This document shows, piece after piece, positions 17,646-27,154 of a DNA stretch of 64,000 nucleotides; position 1 is the first letter of the stretch; each line of letters begins with the position of its first letter. Below the pieces are notes generated by a model. The model did not search any database and was not told where the DNA came from. It was given only the letters and a program-made list of their open reading frames with translations. A program made the translations under genes and the position numbers. This DNA comes from Evansella vedderi (GTDB lineage Bacteria; Bacillota; Bacilli; Bacillales; Salisediminibacteriaceae): positions 1-64,000 of the forward strand of contig NZ_JAUSUG010000006.1 in NCBI RefSeq assembly GCF_030813435.1. The letters are read 5' to 3'.

Positions 17646-17685
17646 AAAAGAGTGTAGGATCAAGATCAAGTCCTACACTCTTTCT
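17646..17685 (-). terminator. Terminator after the CWB2 amidase gene
   Basis: AAAGAGTGTAGGA / TCCTACACTCTTT arms with an 11-base loop; on the minus strand a T-run follows. 15 bases past the stop codon. Confidence 0.9.
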
Positions 17686-17699
17686 CTTTAAAAGCCACT

Positions 17700-19238
17700 T
17701 TACTTAAAGTACTGGATAACACCCTCTAAAATTCCTACTGCGGCAAGTTGTCTGTATTTGCTTTGGCGAAGCTTTGCTGCATCCCCAGCGTGATCCATAA
17801 ATCCGACCTCTAATAAAGCACTTGGAATTTTTGTTTCCCTAATGACATGGTAATTACCTTCTACAACCCTACGATAGTTTGTACCTATGTTTTTCACTAC
17901 ACTAGTTTGCAGGGCGTTAGCTAATCGAATACTTCTAGTCCTTTCGTGTCTACCATGCCAAAAGGTTTCTGTTCCACGAGCAGTTCCATTAAATGAATTA
18001 GCATGGACGCTGATAAAAATTTCGGCATCAGAATTGTTAGCCATTTGTGCTCGATTTGGTAACGATACGAAAACATCCGTTTCTCTTGTCATGATTACTT
18101 TTGCACCGGCATCTTCTAATAATTTCTGAGCACGCTTAGAAATGTCAAGAACGAGATCCTTCTCAACCATTCCATTTGCTATAGCACCTGGGTCACTGCC
18201 ACCATGGCCAGGGTCTAACATGATTGTTCTTCCAGCTAAGGGGCCTTGTGGAACACCTAATACGGAATGAAGAGACCGAAAAACATTAGCATTTATAGCT
18301 AATTCTCCACCTAATATAAATACATCCTTATAGTTTGCGTTTTTTAAATGATTACTTGTGACAGACCGGATGTTATTTCCTACAAAAACGACGGTTGCTC
18401 CTTGTTTAACGGCAAGGGCTCCTCCTGATAGACCGTCCGGAAATCGGTTGGAAGTAGTAACAAATGTTTTATCTGTTCTAAGGTTAAATCGGTTGATTAT
18501 TTCAATGTTGGTATGGAATAACGTTGCTCCATGAATTCTTTCTGTCTTTGTAGGGATCTTTTTATACACCTTTTCACTAATAACGAGTTCTCCACCAATG
18601 ACATACGTTTTATCCACCTGTAAGTCACTCAAGGCGTTTACGGTTTGAGCAGGTAAAGAGTCTCTGCGAGTTAGTAAAATGGGAATTCCTTCAGATCCTG
18701 CATAGGAGGCGATAGATAAGGCATCCTCAAAACGGTCGGATGTCACAATAATGGCCTTCTCTGATCCATTTGGAGCGATCCTCTCGGAAATTAGTTGTGC
18801 AGTTTCAAACATATTTGCCCCTGCAATTCTCTCAACGTTTACTCCAAGTTGTTTTATTTCCTTTTCAACTCGATCTTCAATGGCTAAATGTCCGCCCAAA
18901 ATAATAACATTTTTTGCACGTAAACGCTGAATTTCCTGCCTAGTGAAGGGGTCTAACCGGTTGCTTCTAGACAATAGTAACGGGGCATCATATTTTGACG
19001 ATAGTGGAACCCCCGCAAGAGCATCGGAAAATCTATCTCCCCTTGCTATAATGACCGTTTCCGATCGATTCCAACCAGTGGACGAAATTAATGCAGAAGT
19101 TTCATATAAATTTGCTCCGTCAATCCTTGAAATGGATGGTATATTAGAATTTGCGTAACTATTAGGTGCAAAGTATGTAAGGCTCAGCATTAAAGTGAAA
19201 ATGAAAAAAGGGAAAAAATATACTTTTGTATTTGGCAT
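17700..19238 (-). CDS. lytC: N-acetylmuramoyl-L-alanine amidase with three CWB2 repeats (LytC-like)
   Basis: 512 residues. A signal peptide (FFPFFIFTLMLSLTYFAPNS) is followed by three cell-wall-binding type 2 repeats (about 38-315; ISRIDGANLYETSALIS, ARGDRFSDALAGVPLS, VIILGGHLAIED) and a C-terminal Amidase_3 domain (about 333-510; IMLDPGHGGSDPGA, SVHANSFNG, ALLEVGFMDH, supplying the zinc ligands and catalytic Glu). It cleaves the MurNAc-L-Ala bond in peptidoglycan and is the analogue of the B. subtilis LytC autolysin. The domain order (CWB2 then amidase) is the same as in LytC. Its CWB2 block closely resembles that of the protease at 21223. Confidence 0.93.
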   Translation of the reverse strand: MPNTKVYFFPFFIFTLMLSLTYFAPNSYANSNIPSISRIDGANLYETSALISSTGWNRSETVIIARGDRFSDALAGVPLSSKYDAPLLLSRSNRLDPFTRQEIQRLRAKNVIILGGHLAIEDRVEKEIKQLGVNVERIAGANMFETAQLISERIAPNGSEKAIIVTSDRFEDALSIASYAGSEGIPILLTRRDSLPAQTVNALSDLQVDKTYVIGGELVISEKVYKKIPTKTERIHGATLFHTNIEIINRFNLRTDKTFVTTSNRFPDGLSGGALAVKQGATVVFVGNNIRSVTSNHLKNANYKDVFILGGELAINANVFRSLHSVLGVPQGPLAGRTIMLDPGHGGSDPGAIANGMVEKDLVLDISKRAQKLLEDAGAKVIMTRETDVFVSLPNRAQMANNSDAEIFISVHANSFNGTARGTETFWHGRHERTRSIRLANALQTSVVKNIGTNYRRVVEGNYHVIRETKIPSALLEVGFMDHAGDAAKLRQSKYRQLAAVGILEGVIQYFK

Positions 19239-19352
19239 ATAGTGTCGGAATACCTCCTTTTTTGCAAAAATATGGGTTATAAGGCTATTATACTATTTCT
19301 ATTTGTTTTTTAAAGATGTTTACTAGATTTGTAATAATAAATTACAAAAAAA

Positions 19353-19390
19353 AATAAACCCTTGACACCAAAATGGCACAAGGGTTTATA
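19353..19390 (-). terminator. Terminator after tagB
   Basis: ATAAACCCTTG / CAAGGGTTTAT arms with a 14-base loop, followed on the minus strand by TTTTTTTTTG. It partly overlaps the end of the tagB frame. Confidence 0.9.
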
Positions 19391-19391
19391 T

Positions 19392-20585
19392 TTATATCGT
19401 TTGTGAAACTTTTTCTTGTTGTTTTGATTTTTCCAAGTCATATATTTTTGCCACTAAATTTGCACTTGAATGGCCGTTCGAATAGTGATTCCACTGATCA
19501 GAGAAACGTTTTATCTTCTCCAAATCAAACTGGTTGTGCTGAATGAACGCAATGATATCATTGGTGTCTTTTGCAATGGGTCCTGGCATATTATTTCCGT
19601 AATCTTCCCAAAATCCACGTAACTTTTCATAGTTTTCAAGATCATAAGCAAAGAATATCATTGGCTTATGGAGTAGCGAAAATTCAAATGGGATAGAGGA
19701 ATAGTCAGAAATTAAAATATCCGTTACTAATAATAAATGATTGATATTTTCATAGTCGGAGACATCATAGACAAAGTTTTCTACGGAATGATCGATAGTT
19801 GTTTTAACAGCAGGATGAAGTCTTAAAAGCAGGACGTATTCATCACTAAAAGCTTTATACATCTGTACAAGATCTAAAGCCAAAGTTGGCGATTCCAATT
19901 CGTTATCGCGATAAGTAGGAGCGTAGAGTAGTACCTTTTTATCCTTTATAGATGGATACTTTGACTCTAATACACCCTTAACCTTGTCCTTTTCAGAGTG
20001 ATCATAAAAGAAATCCGTTCTTGGAATTCCAGTGGGAAGCATATTTTCTTCCTTTAATCCAAAGCTTTCACGGAAAATAGGGGTCATCTTTTCTGAACCA
20101 ATAACGACAGAGGTGAACCTGCTGTACACTTTTTTAAACCGCTTTTTGGCACGATCTGAACGTTGCGCAATAGAAGGATCCTTTAATCCGAATTGTTTAA
20201 TGGCACCAGCTGCATGCCACAGTTGAATACATTTCACATCCGGTTTAAAGTCCGTTACAGATAAAAATCCAAAGTAATTATCAACGAAAACTACTTTGGA
20301 TGTGGCTAAATGATAAATAGATTGTATAAACTGCGATACATTCATAGATTCAAAGGACTTTATGGTGACCTCTTTATGGTCATCAAAATTAATTTTACAA
20401 TTTGCCCCTTTAAGAACAATGATTTGTTGATCGGTTTGTGACTTTATTTCCTCTAAAACATACAAAGCATTGTCCCCAAAAGAGGTTACAAAGACTGTTT
20501 TTTCTTTGGCAGGTAAAAGGTTAAAGATCGTAAAGATTATCCTGAAAATAAATAGGTAGCTAGATATAGCTAGTTCCCTAACCAT
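19392..20585 (-). CDS. tagB: Teichoic acid primase / CDP-glycerol glycerophosphotransferase family (TagB-like)
   Basis: 397 residues. A short hydrophobic N-terminus (SSYLFIFRIIFTIFNLL) gives peripheral membrane attachment. The CDP-glycerol glycerophosphotransferase domain shows CIQLWHAAGAIKQFGLKD, LLYAPTYRDNE, ISDYSSIPFEFSLLHKPMIF and SNGHSSANLVA, matching the conserved His, Asp-Tyr-Ser-Ser and C-terminal motifs. Size and domain layout fit TagB, which adds the first glycerol phosphate to the lipid-linked ManNAc-GlcNAc unit, better than the longer polymerase TagF. Its start overlaps the end of tagD by 8 bases, so the pair forms one coupled operon. Confidence 0.85.
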   Translation of the reverse strand: MVRELAISSYLFIFRIIFTIFNLLPAKEKTVFVTSFGDNALYVLEEIKSQTDQQIIVLKGANCKINFDDHKEVTIKSFESMNVSQFIQSIYHLATSKVVFVDNYFGFLSVTDFKPDVKCIQLWHAAGAIKQFGLKDPSIAQRSDRAKKRFKKVYSRFTSVVIGSEKMTPIFRESFGLKEENMLPTGIPRTDFFYDHSEKDKVKGVLESKYPSIKDKKVLLYAPTYRDNELESPTLALDLVQMYKAFSDEYVLLLRLHPAVKTTIDHSVENFVYDVSDYENINHLLLVTDILISDYSSIPFEFSLLHKPMIFFAYDLENYEKLRGFWEDYGNNMPGPIAKDTNDIIAFIQHNQFDLEKIKRFSDQWNHYSNGHSSANLVAKIYDLEKSKQQEKVSQTI

Positions 20586-20976
20586 TTTTTACTTTTAATA
20601 AATCCTTTTTAATTTTAGTAGTAGAAATACCAACTGTACGTGGTAAATAGACTACTTCACAATATTCCTTAAGAAAATCAAATTTTCCTTCCCAGTCGTC
20701 ACCCATAACGAAAATGTCAATTTCGTTATCAATAACGTCCTGGATTTTTTGTTCCCAAGTATTTTCAGGAATAACTTTATCTACATAACGAATGGCTTCT
20801 AAAATAAATTTTCTATTTTCATAGCTGTGATAGGCTTTTTTATTTTTAATAGCGTTAAATTCGTCTGTTGAAATGGCAACCGTTAAATGATCTCCTAAGT
20901 CTTTCGCGCGTTTTAGGATATTTATATGGCCATTGTGGAGTAAATCAAAAGTTCCGTAAGTGATTACTTTTTTCAT
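20578..20976 (-). CDS. tagD: Glycerol-3-phosphate cytidylyltransferase
   Basis: 132 residues, the normal size for this enzyme. Nucleotidyltransferase motifs are intact: TYGTFDLLHNGHINILKRA (HxGH-type), VMGDDWEGKFD and the ending RTVGISTTKIKKDL (ISTT motif). It makes CDP-glycerol from CTP and glycerol 3-phosphate, the donor used by TagB and TagF-type transferases encoded next to it. ATG at 20976 is preferred to the upstream TTG because GGAGGG lies 7 bases before it. A SigA promoter with three candidate PhoP boxes lies 36-85 bases upstream. Confidence 0.95.
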   Translation of the reverse strand: MKKVITYGTFDLLHNGHINILKRAKDLGDHLTVAISTDEFNAIKNKKAYHSYENRKFILEAIRYVDKVIPENTWEQKIQDVIDNEIDIFVMGDDWEGKFDFLKEYCEVVYLPRTVGISTTKIKKDLLKVKNG

Positions 20977-21011
20977 TGTTTCTCCCTCCAAGATACTGCA
21001 ATAATTTTTAT

Positions 21012-21061
21012 ATTATATTAGAGTGAATGGTAGTTAACAATAAATTTACATTCACTTAACA
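21012..21061 (-). promoter_or_regulatory. tagD promoter with three candidate PhoP boxes
   Basis: Minus-strand SigA promoter TTGTTA (21040-21035), 17-base spacer, TATAAT (21017-21012). On the plus strand TTAACA (21034-21039), TTTACA (21045-21050) and TTAACA (21056-21061) are direct repeats with exactly 5 bases between them, matching the Bacillus PhoP box (TTHAYA, 11-base period). They overlap and extend upstream of the -35 element. An inverted pair AGTGAATG / CATTCACT also spans the -35 region. Repression by PhoP at low phosphate is inferred from B. subtilis tag genes. Confidence 0.75.
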
Positions 21062-21222
21062 TTGTATTCGTATTCCCAAGTAAATTCAAGTGGGCAGTTT
21101 TATACAAAATGGGAAAATTAATCAAATTGTAAAGATTGTTACCTACAATTAATATGACGATACAATTTCAGTATAGTTTCAGTTTTTAATAAAATTTTCC
21201 AATGCAAGTATCCCAAAATGAA

Positions 21223-23274
21223 TTACTCCACTATCTTTTCTATTTCCTCATAAACCGATGGGCTGATGGCCAGTTCGCCCCCAAGGACTCTCAAATGATG
21301 GTAACGGGTGGACAATAAGTGCGCTCTTGTGACGTCCCTTACGTTGTCCCCAACTAATATGACACCGCTGTTATCCTTAGCTGCTAGCGCTGCTCCAGAT
21401 AAACCATCTTGAAAACGGTGAGAGGTTGCAATAAATGCTTTATTGAAATTAGGGTTAAAATAATTCAGAACTTCAATATTGGTATCGTATCGAGTTAATC
21501 CTGCAATCCTCTTAGGGTTAGGGAGCTTTTCAAATACTTCATGAGAAATGGCCAGTTCCCCACCAATGACGAGTGTCTCTTTCACACCTAACTCCTTTAA
21601 TGCTCTCTCTGTGGCTATGGGCAAGGAGGAAGTATTGGCTAATAAGATAGGGATCTGTTCTACTCCAGCAAAGGAAGCAACGGAAAGGGCATCTTGAAAT
21701 CTTGAATCACTAACGATAATGGCAACATCAGACCCTTTTGGTGCTACTTCTTGAGAAATAAGTTCCGCCGTTACATGTAAATTCGCTCCAGCAACCCTAC
21801 GTACTTCTATATTTAATTGTTCTTTAATGCTTTTTTCCACCGTAGGATCAACAGCTAAGTGCCCACCTAGAATGATGACTTTATTCGCTCCAAGTCGCTC
21901 TAACTCTTTTTTCGTAAAAGGATCTAGTCGATTATTTCGAGTTAGGATGAGGGGAGCATCATACTTTTTAGCTAAAGGAACTCCTGCCAAAGCATCTGAA
22001 AAGCGATCCCCACGAGCGAGGATAACAACCTCTGATTGATCCCAACCTTCTTGACTAATCAAGGCGGAAGTTTCATATAAGTTAACGCCACCAATTCGAG
22101 AGAGCTGTGGTACCTCTTTCCCAGTGTAGGTCACTAAGCCATACCCGTATAAACGATCCCTTCCAGGTGTACCTAAATCCATGACATATTTCTGTAAAAC
22201 CTCACGGAGCTGTCCGTTGGTTTTCGTTGGATACTTTTCCTTTAATAAGGCTAAAAATCCCGTTACATGAGGCGCTGCAAAGGACGTTCCACTTGCCATT
22301 GCCAGTTCTCCATTTAAATAGGTACTTAGAATATCGACTCCTGGAGCTGTAAACTCCACTTCATCACCAGTGGACGAAAAGGAAGCACGCTTTAACTCTT
22401 GGTCTATTGCAGAGACGGCAATGACACTGTCAAACTTTGCGGGATAATAAACGTTATTTCCGGAACCATCTTCTTTCCCGCTGTTTCCAGCTGCTGCAAC
22501 AATTAAAATTCCAAGTTCATAAGCATGATCCAGTATTTCCTTTAGGACATACGATTCTGTCTCTGTGCCAAAACTAAGGTTGATGATGTTCATGTTATTA
22601 GCAATAGACCAATCAATCGCTGTCAAAATACTAGAAAGTGTCCCGGTTCCATCCTGATCAAGGGCTTTGACGGCATACAAGCTTGTCCCAGGTGCAACAC
22701 CGAAAATCTCATTTGCACCGACGGTACCGGCAACATGCGTTCCATGACCATTATCATCCTTCCAAGAATCTGTGTAGGAAAGGGTGGATACGCCCCCTGC
22801 TACAGTCAAATGTGGATGGGCACTAATTCCCGTATCGATAATAGCAACTTTTATGTCCTTACCTATGTAACCTTCTTCCCACGCAGCAGTGGGATTTACT
22901 ACTTCCAAATTCCATTGTGTTTCTATCGGTTCTGGTAAACTCCCCGTATTAGTAAAACCAATATTGACGGATGGTGAAAAGTGATAGGTAACATTGGAAA
23001 GCTGGACGGGACTGTTATCTTCTACTGCTACGATATTTTCGTTATTTACTAAATAATCTAATTTATCCTCTTCAATGGTTATAGAAGCAGCAGAAATCGC
23101 TTGGAAACGGTGAAGAATTTCCTCAGCGTGAAGATGAATGAATTCTTTACCAAGCTCATTTTCATAAATAACGATTACTTCCTTTAAAGGGCTACTCTTT
23201 TCCGCAAAGGAAAAGGGTGGAAGTGAAAGGAAAACAGTAATAAAAATCATAAAACCAATAAATCTAGGGTGCAT
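21223..23274 (-). CDS. Secreted subtilisin-family serine protease with three CWB2 repeats
   Basis: About 683 residues. Signal peptide (FIGFMIFITVFLSLPPFSFA), an I9-like propeptide (about 30-85), then an S8 catalytic domain with Asp in IIDTGIS, His in DNGHGTHVAGT, oxyanion Asn in AAAGNSG and Ser in ASGTSFAAPHVTG. The C-terminal 290 residues are three CWB2 wall-binding repeats (SRIGGVNLYETSALISQ, ARGDRFSDALAGVPLA, VIILGGHLAVDP), very similar to those of the amidase at 17700. It is therefore a wall-held extracellular protease, perhaps processing autolysins or surface proteins. ATG at 23274 is used because GAGGAGAGATAAA precedes it. Confidence 0.93.
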   Translation of the reverse strand: MHPRFIGFMIFITVFLSLPPFSFAEKSSPLKEVIVIYENELGKEFIHLHAEEILHRFQAISAASITIEEDKLDYLVNNENIVAVEDNSPVQLSNVTYHFSPSVNIGFTNTGSLPEPIETQWNLEVVNPTAAWEEGYIGKDIKVAIIDTGISAHPHLTVAGGVSTLSYTDSWKDDNGHGTHVAGTVGANEIFGVAPGTSLYAVKALDQDGTGTLSSILTAIDWSIANNMNIINLSFGTETESYVLKEILDHAYELGILIVAAAGNSGKEDGSGNNVYYPAKFDSVIAVSAIDQELKRASFSSTGDEVEFTAPGVDILSTYLNGELAMASGTSFAAPHVTGFLALLKEKYPTKTNGQLREVLQKYVMDLGTPGRDRLYGYGLVTYTGKEVPQLSRIGGVNLYETSALISQEGWDQSEVVILARGDRFSDALAGVPLAKKYDAPLILTRNNRLDPFTKKELERLGANKVIILGGHLAVDPTVEKSIKEQLNIEVRRVAGANLHVTAELISQEVAPKGSDVAIIVSDSRFQDALSVASFAGVEQIPILLANTSSLPIATERALKELGVKETLVIGGELAISHEVFEKLPNPKRIAGLTRYDTNIEVLNYFNPNFNKAFIATSHRFQDGLSGAALAAKDNSGVILVGDNVRDVTRAHLLSTRYHHLRVLGGELAISPSVYEEIEKIVE

Positions 23275-23484
23275 TTTATCTCTCCTCATATGGACAATCC
23301 ATGACAAAATAAATTCAATAGATTCATTATATAAAAACGCAGTCTAGGATTCTATAGAATAGTAGAAGATTAGAGTAATATTTTAATAGAAATCAACCCA
23401 TTCCCTTGTGCCGTTGGGAGAAACTTTATATTGACATATTCTTATGATAAAATACATGGGAATGTAGGATAAGGAGGGTTTTTG

Positions 23485-25647
23485 TTGAAAAGTGTAAGTA
23501 TAGTTACACCGGTCAAAGAAAATGACAGAGCATTTATTACTGATTTATATACTATATTGCGAAATCAGATGTTAACCAATTTCGAATGGATTATTATAAC
23601 GGACGGAAACTTCACTCTCCCGATAAACCATACAGATGAATTGTCTATAAAGGTAATGGAAAATGAGTTAGAACCAGGGGTTGCTGGGGCAAGGAACACT
23701 GGGATAAACCATGCCACAAAGGATTATGTTTATTTCTTAGATAGTGACGATATCATTACGGAACATACCTTATTTTGCTTAGGGGAAACAGCATCGATAG
23801 AAGAGGTGGATATTGTTATTGGTCAGTTGAAAAGACAAAACAAAAAGCTCACCATACCGGATAGCTATAATGCGATGTTTACGAGGTTATTGAAGGACCG
23901 GCATGTGAACGCTTCAGAAGCAAAGACAAAGCATTTACGGTCATCTTCTTTAAATATGTTGTTTCGAAGAGAGCTCCTTATGGAAAACGATATTCGGTTT
24001 GACAGCAGCTTAAAATTATTTTCGGATATGCCTTTTAATTTTGCTGCTTTTGATAAAGCGGATAAGATTCTATATGACCAGGATGCCTTCTATTTAAAAA
24101 CAGTTAGAAATGAGTTTGATGAAAACCCATCCCTTCAACAAGAGTTGCAGCAGGAAATTATCTATTACTATCCATTGGCAAATAAGCAAGCGAGAAATGG
24201 GTTGGAACAAGATAAATTCCTAACCATATTAGATAACAGGCTGATCAAGGCCTATTATTACACGTACGTGCGTGAAATCTATTCTAATGATAAGGATAAA
24301 AAATATATTCTTGAGCGCTGGAGCGATGCTTTACATCAATTAAGTGAGGACTCCCTTTCCAATAAGAAAAGATATGCAGCAATGGAAATAAGGGCCCTTG
24401 CTTCTGGTAAAGTGACAAAAGCAAGAAATTTAGCTAAATTTAGGATCCTTGTGAATAACGTGAAGGAGTTTAAACAAAAGAAGCCAGCACAACGGAAGGT
24501 ATTTATTTATCAAAAACTTTTAACAAAACTCCCTATCAAGAAAAACCTCATTCTATATGAAAGTTTCTCAGGAAAGAGTTTTTCTGACAGCCCAAAATAC
24601 ATTTATCGTTATATAAATACTAACTATGGAAGCAAATATAAAAATGTTTGGGTCTTTGAAAACAGTAGAACGGATCTTACTGAAATCAAAGATCAAGTAA
24701 AACGGTTGAGTTTGAAACATATCTATTATTTAGCTAGGGCTGAATTTCTTGTATGTAATGCGAGGCAGCCAGTGTGGTTTGAGAAAAGAGAGGAACAAAC
24801 TTATCTGCAAACGTGGCATGGGACTCCCTTAAAGAAGCTTGGAATGGATATTGAAGAAGTGCATATGCCTGGCACAACAACGGAAAAATACAAAGCGAAT
24901 TTCACCAATGAAGCAAGTCAGTGGGACTATTTAGTCTCACCGAATAACTATTCTTCGGAAATATTTAGAAGGGCATTTTTATTTCATAATGAACTATTAG
25001 AATACGGTTATCCAAGAAACGATATTTTAAATTCCCCCGACAAAGAGGTTTACGGGGAGAAAATAAAAGAAAAGCTTGGAATTCCTAAAGGGAAAAAAGT
25101 GGTACTCTACGCCCCAACGTGGAGAGATGATGAGTTTTATGGAAAGGGCCAATATAAATTCCAATTGAAGCTCGATTTAAAGCGAATAAATAAAGAGCTT
25201 GGAGATGATTACTATTTTATTCTTCGCACCCATTATTTAATCGCTGATAAGCTAGATGTAGAAGGGGTAGAGGATTTTGTATACAACGGCTCCAATTACG
25301 ATGATATAGCCGAGTTATATTTAATCTCTGATATTCTAATCACAGACTATTCATCGGTCTTCTTTGATTATGCAAATTTAAAACGTCCGATCTTATTTTA
25401 TGCCTACGATTTAGACAAGTACAAAGATACTTTAAGAGGATTCTATTTAAATCATGAAACAGAATGGCCAGGGCCAATACTAAAGACGAATGATGAGGTC
25501 ATCCAGACACTTAAGGATATAGATAAAGAATACGGACCTTATTTCGAAAGATTAAATCATTTCCATGATGAATTTTGTGAATGGGATGATGGTCATGCAG
25601 CCAAAAATTGTGCGGAGGAAGTCATAATAGGGAAATCCAAGGAGTAA
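23485..25647 (+). CDS. Two-domain protein: GT2 glycosyltransferase plus CDP-glycerol glycerophosphotransferase
   Basis: About 720 residues. The N-terminal GT-A domain (about 1-220) opens SVSIVTPVKENDRAF and has the metal-binding YFLDSDDII. The C-terminal half (about 340-715) is a TagF-type transferase: TWHGTPLKKLGMD, LYAPTWRDDEF, ILITDYSSVFFDYA and WDDGHAAKN. Such fusions (compare GgaB of B. subtilis) build glycosylated poly(glycerol phosphate) or sugar-phosphate teichoic acids. Here it probably elongates the chain started by TagB. TTG start with GGAGG 7 bases upstream; the adjacent TTG at 23482 is possible. Transcribed divergently from the protease gene; TTGACA at 23432 may be a -35 element. 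Confidence 0.88.
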   Translation: MKSVSIVTPVKENDRAFITDLYTILRNQMLTNFEWIIITDGNFTLPINHTDELSIKVMENELEPGVAGARNTGINHATKDYVYFLDSDDIITEHTLFCLGETASIEEVDIVIGQLKRQNKKLTIPDSYNAMFTRLLKDRHVNASEAKTKHLRSSSLNMLFRRELLMENDIRFDSSLKLFSDMPFNFAAFDKADKILYDQDAFYLKTVRNEFDENPSLQQELQQEIIYYYPLANKQARNGLEQDKFLTILDNRLIKAYYYTYVREIYSNDKDKKYILERWSDALHQLSEDSLSNKKRYAAMEIRALASGKVTKARNLAKFRILVNNVKEFKQKKPAQRKVFIYQKLLTKLPIKKNLILYESFSGKSFSDSPKYIYRYINTNYGSKYKNVWVFENSRTDLTEIKDQVKRLSLKHIYYLARAEFLVCNARQPVWFEKREEQTYLQTWHGTPLKKLGMDIEEVHMPGTTTEKYKANFTNEASQWDYLVSPNNYSSEIFRRAFLFHNELLEYGYPRNDILNSPDKEVYGEKIKEKLGIPKGKKVVLYAPTWRDDEFYGKGQYKFQLKLDLKRINKELGDDYYFILRTHYLIADKLDVEGVEDFVYNGSNYDDIAELYLISDILITDYSSVFFDYANLKRPILFYAYDLDKYKDTLRGFYLNHETEWPGPILKTNDEVIQTLKDIDKEYGPYFERLNHFHDEFCEWDDGHAAKNCAEEVIIGKSKE

Positions 25648-25658
25648 AAGAAGATAGA

Positions 25659-25693
25659 AAAAGCAGCAGACAAAAGGTGTCTGCTGCTTTTTC
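25659..25693. terminator. Bidirectional terminator between convergent TagF-like and LCP genes
   Basis: AAAAAGCAGCAGAC / GTCTGCTGCTTTTT perfect 14-base arms with a 7-base loop. Confidence 0.93.
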
Positions 25694-25727
25694 CTATATT
25701 TATAAGCGTATCTACTTATCTATATCC

Positions 25728-26687
25728 TTATTCATCATCATTGTCATCGGCTTTTGCCACGGAGGTACTGTCCGCGTCTAAGCCAAGGTGAGCACGTAAT
25801 TGGTTAGAAACGTCTAGTCTTTCCTCTTCTGGTACAAATAAGTACCAAATACCGTTTTGCCTACCTCCACCTCTTCCAGAGAATTCAAGCGTGGTAGCGT
25901 TTTTTCGAGCAGTGTGGTAGTTTTGGGTTATTTGCATGATGTCACTGAACTCTAGATTAGTTGTAATGTTATTTTCCAATGAAGATAATATTTCTCCTGT
26001 CCTTGTGACACTAGAAACTTGTGCACCTTCCTCAATAATAGCTGATACGATTTGACGTTGCCTGTCATTACGTCCCAGGTCGCCTCTCGAATCGCTTTTA
26101 CGCATACGAGCATAGGCAAGTGCTTGGTCTCCATTTAGGAAGATTTCCCCTTCTTCAAAGCGATGACCACTTTGTCTAAAGGCAAAATCGTTATTTACGG
26201 TTACTCCACCAAGGGCATCAACAATATCTTTAAATCCTGCCATATTAACAGTGGCAAAATAATCAATAGGTATATTTAAATAATTTTCGACAGTTCGAAT
26301 GGCCATGTCTGGTCCACCAAAGGCATAAGCATGGTTGATTTTATCGTGGGTGCCTCTTCCCACAATTTCCGTATACGTATCTCGAGGGATACTTACCATT
26401 TTCATGGATTCTTCATTAGGATTAACGGTAATCACCATTAACGTGTCCGTTCTTCCCCTCTCTGTTCCGTCCGTATCTACTCCCATCAATAGAAAGGATA
26501 GGGGATCTTTTTGGGATATATCCACGACAATTTCCCGTTTCTCTGACTTTTCCCTCTCGATGGTTACGTGCATGGTACGAACGGTATCTTCCACGTTCTT
26601 ATATATATAGAAGCCATAAGCCCCAATCGCCAGCATTACAGTGAAGAAGGAAAGGCCAATGGTAATGAATACTTTTTTCTTTGTCAT
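25728..26687 (-). CDS. LytR-CpsA-Psr (LCP) family glycopolymer-peptidoglycan ligase
   Basis: 319 residues. One N-terminal membrane span (KVFITIGLSFFTVMLAIGAYGFYIY) leads to an extracellular LCP domain: LLMGVDTDGTERGRTDTLMV, VSIPRDTYTEI, INHAYAFGG, ALAYARMRKSD and GDLGRNDRQRQ, with the conserved Arg and Asp residues that bind the pyrophosphate of the polyprenyl carrier. LCP proteins move teichoic acid or capsule from lipid carrier to peptidoglycan (TagT, TagU and TagV in B. subtilis). Lying between the teichoic acid and capsule loci, it could serve either. The C-terminus ends in an acidic tail. AAAAGGGG precedes the ATG. Confidence 0.93.
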   Translation of the reverse strand: MTKKKVFITIGLSFFTVMLAIGAYGFYIYKNVEDTVRTMHVTIEREKSEKREIVVDISQKDPLSFLLMGVDTDGTERGRTDTLMVITVNPNEESMKMVSIPRDTYTEIVGRGTHDKINHAYAFGGPDMAIRTVENYLNIPIDYFATVNMAGFKDIVDALGGVTVNNDFAFRQSGHRFEEGEIFLNGDQALAYARMRKSDSRGDLGRNDRQRQIVSAIIEEGAQVSSVTRTGEILSSLENNITTNLEFSDIMQITQNYHTARKNATTLEFSGRGGGRQNGIWYLFVPEEERLDVSNQLRAHLGLDADSTSVAKADDNDDE

Positions 26688-27154
26688 TTTCTAATTGCCC
26701 CTTTTAAAATAAATGAAATATAGTTGGTGTTAGAGCGCGTTCAAAAGTGTGTTGCAGCTGCGCGCTTACTAGGTGAAACCACTTCTAGTAAGCCTAAAAG
26801 AAAAGCAGCGACTACGCCAATTGCTTAAAGTCTGTTGAAAAAGCTCAGAAACAAAGCTTTTACAGCTTTTTCAACAGACTCTATGAGTATAGTTTCTTTC
26901 CAGTATACAAGCAATCTAATATTTCAACAAATTTCTACTTAATTTGAAGAATGTGGCAAAACTATAGCAGTATTTACAAATTATTGAAAAGGAAAAATAG
27001 CCTTTTAATTAAAGAACATTCATTTCCAAAATATATAAATTTCCGTCAAATATTTACTTATTCTATAAAATATCTTATGATTATTAGCGTGTATAAATAA
27101 CAAAATGACTTTTAGTGGTTGTTATATAAATTTGAGTTGGTGGGGGAGAGGGAA
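26688..27154. other. Intergenic region with dispersed hairpin element
   Basis: Holds a repeat element at 26734-26885 that starts TTAGAGCGCGTTCAAAAG and ends in a hairpin with perfect 17-base arms (26829-26845 and 26864-26880: AGTCTGTTGAAAAAGCT and its complement). A relative with the same start (TTAGAGCGTGTTCAAAAG) and a GAACAGACTTT end lies at 62034-62080. The rest is AT-rich and includes the conserved block at 27040-27071. Confidence 0.7.
27040..27071 (+). promoter_or_regulatory. Conserved upstream block, copy 1 (before small genes)
   Basis: CGTCAAATATTTACTTATTC within this block matches CGTCATTATATTTACTTTTT at 27779 before the capsule operon; TATAAAT and AAAATGAC follow in similar places. 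The likeness suggests a common promoter or regulator site. Confidence 0.5.
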
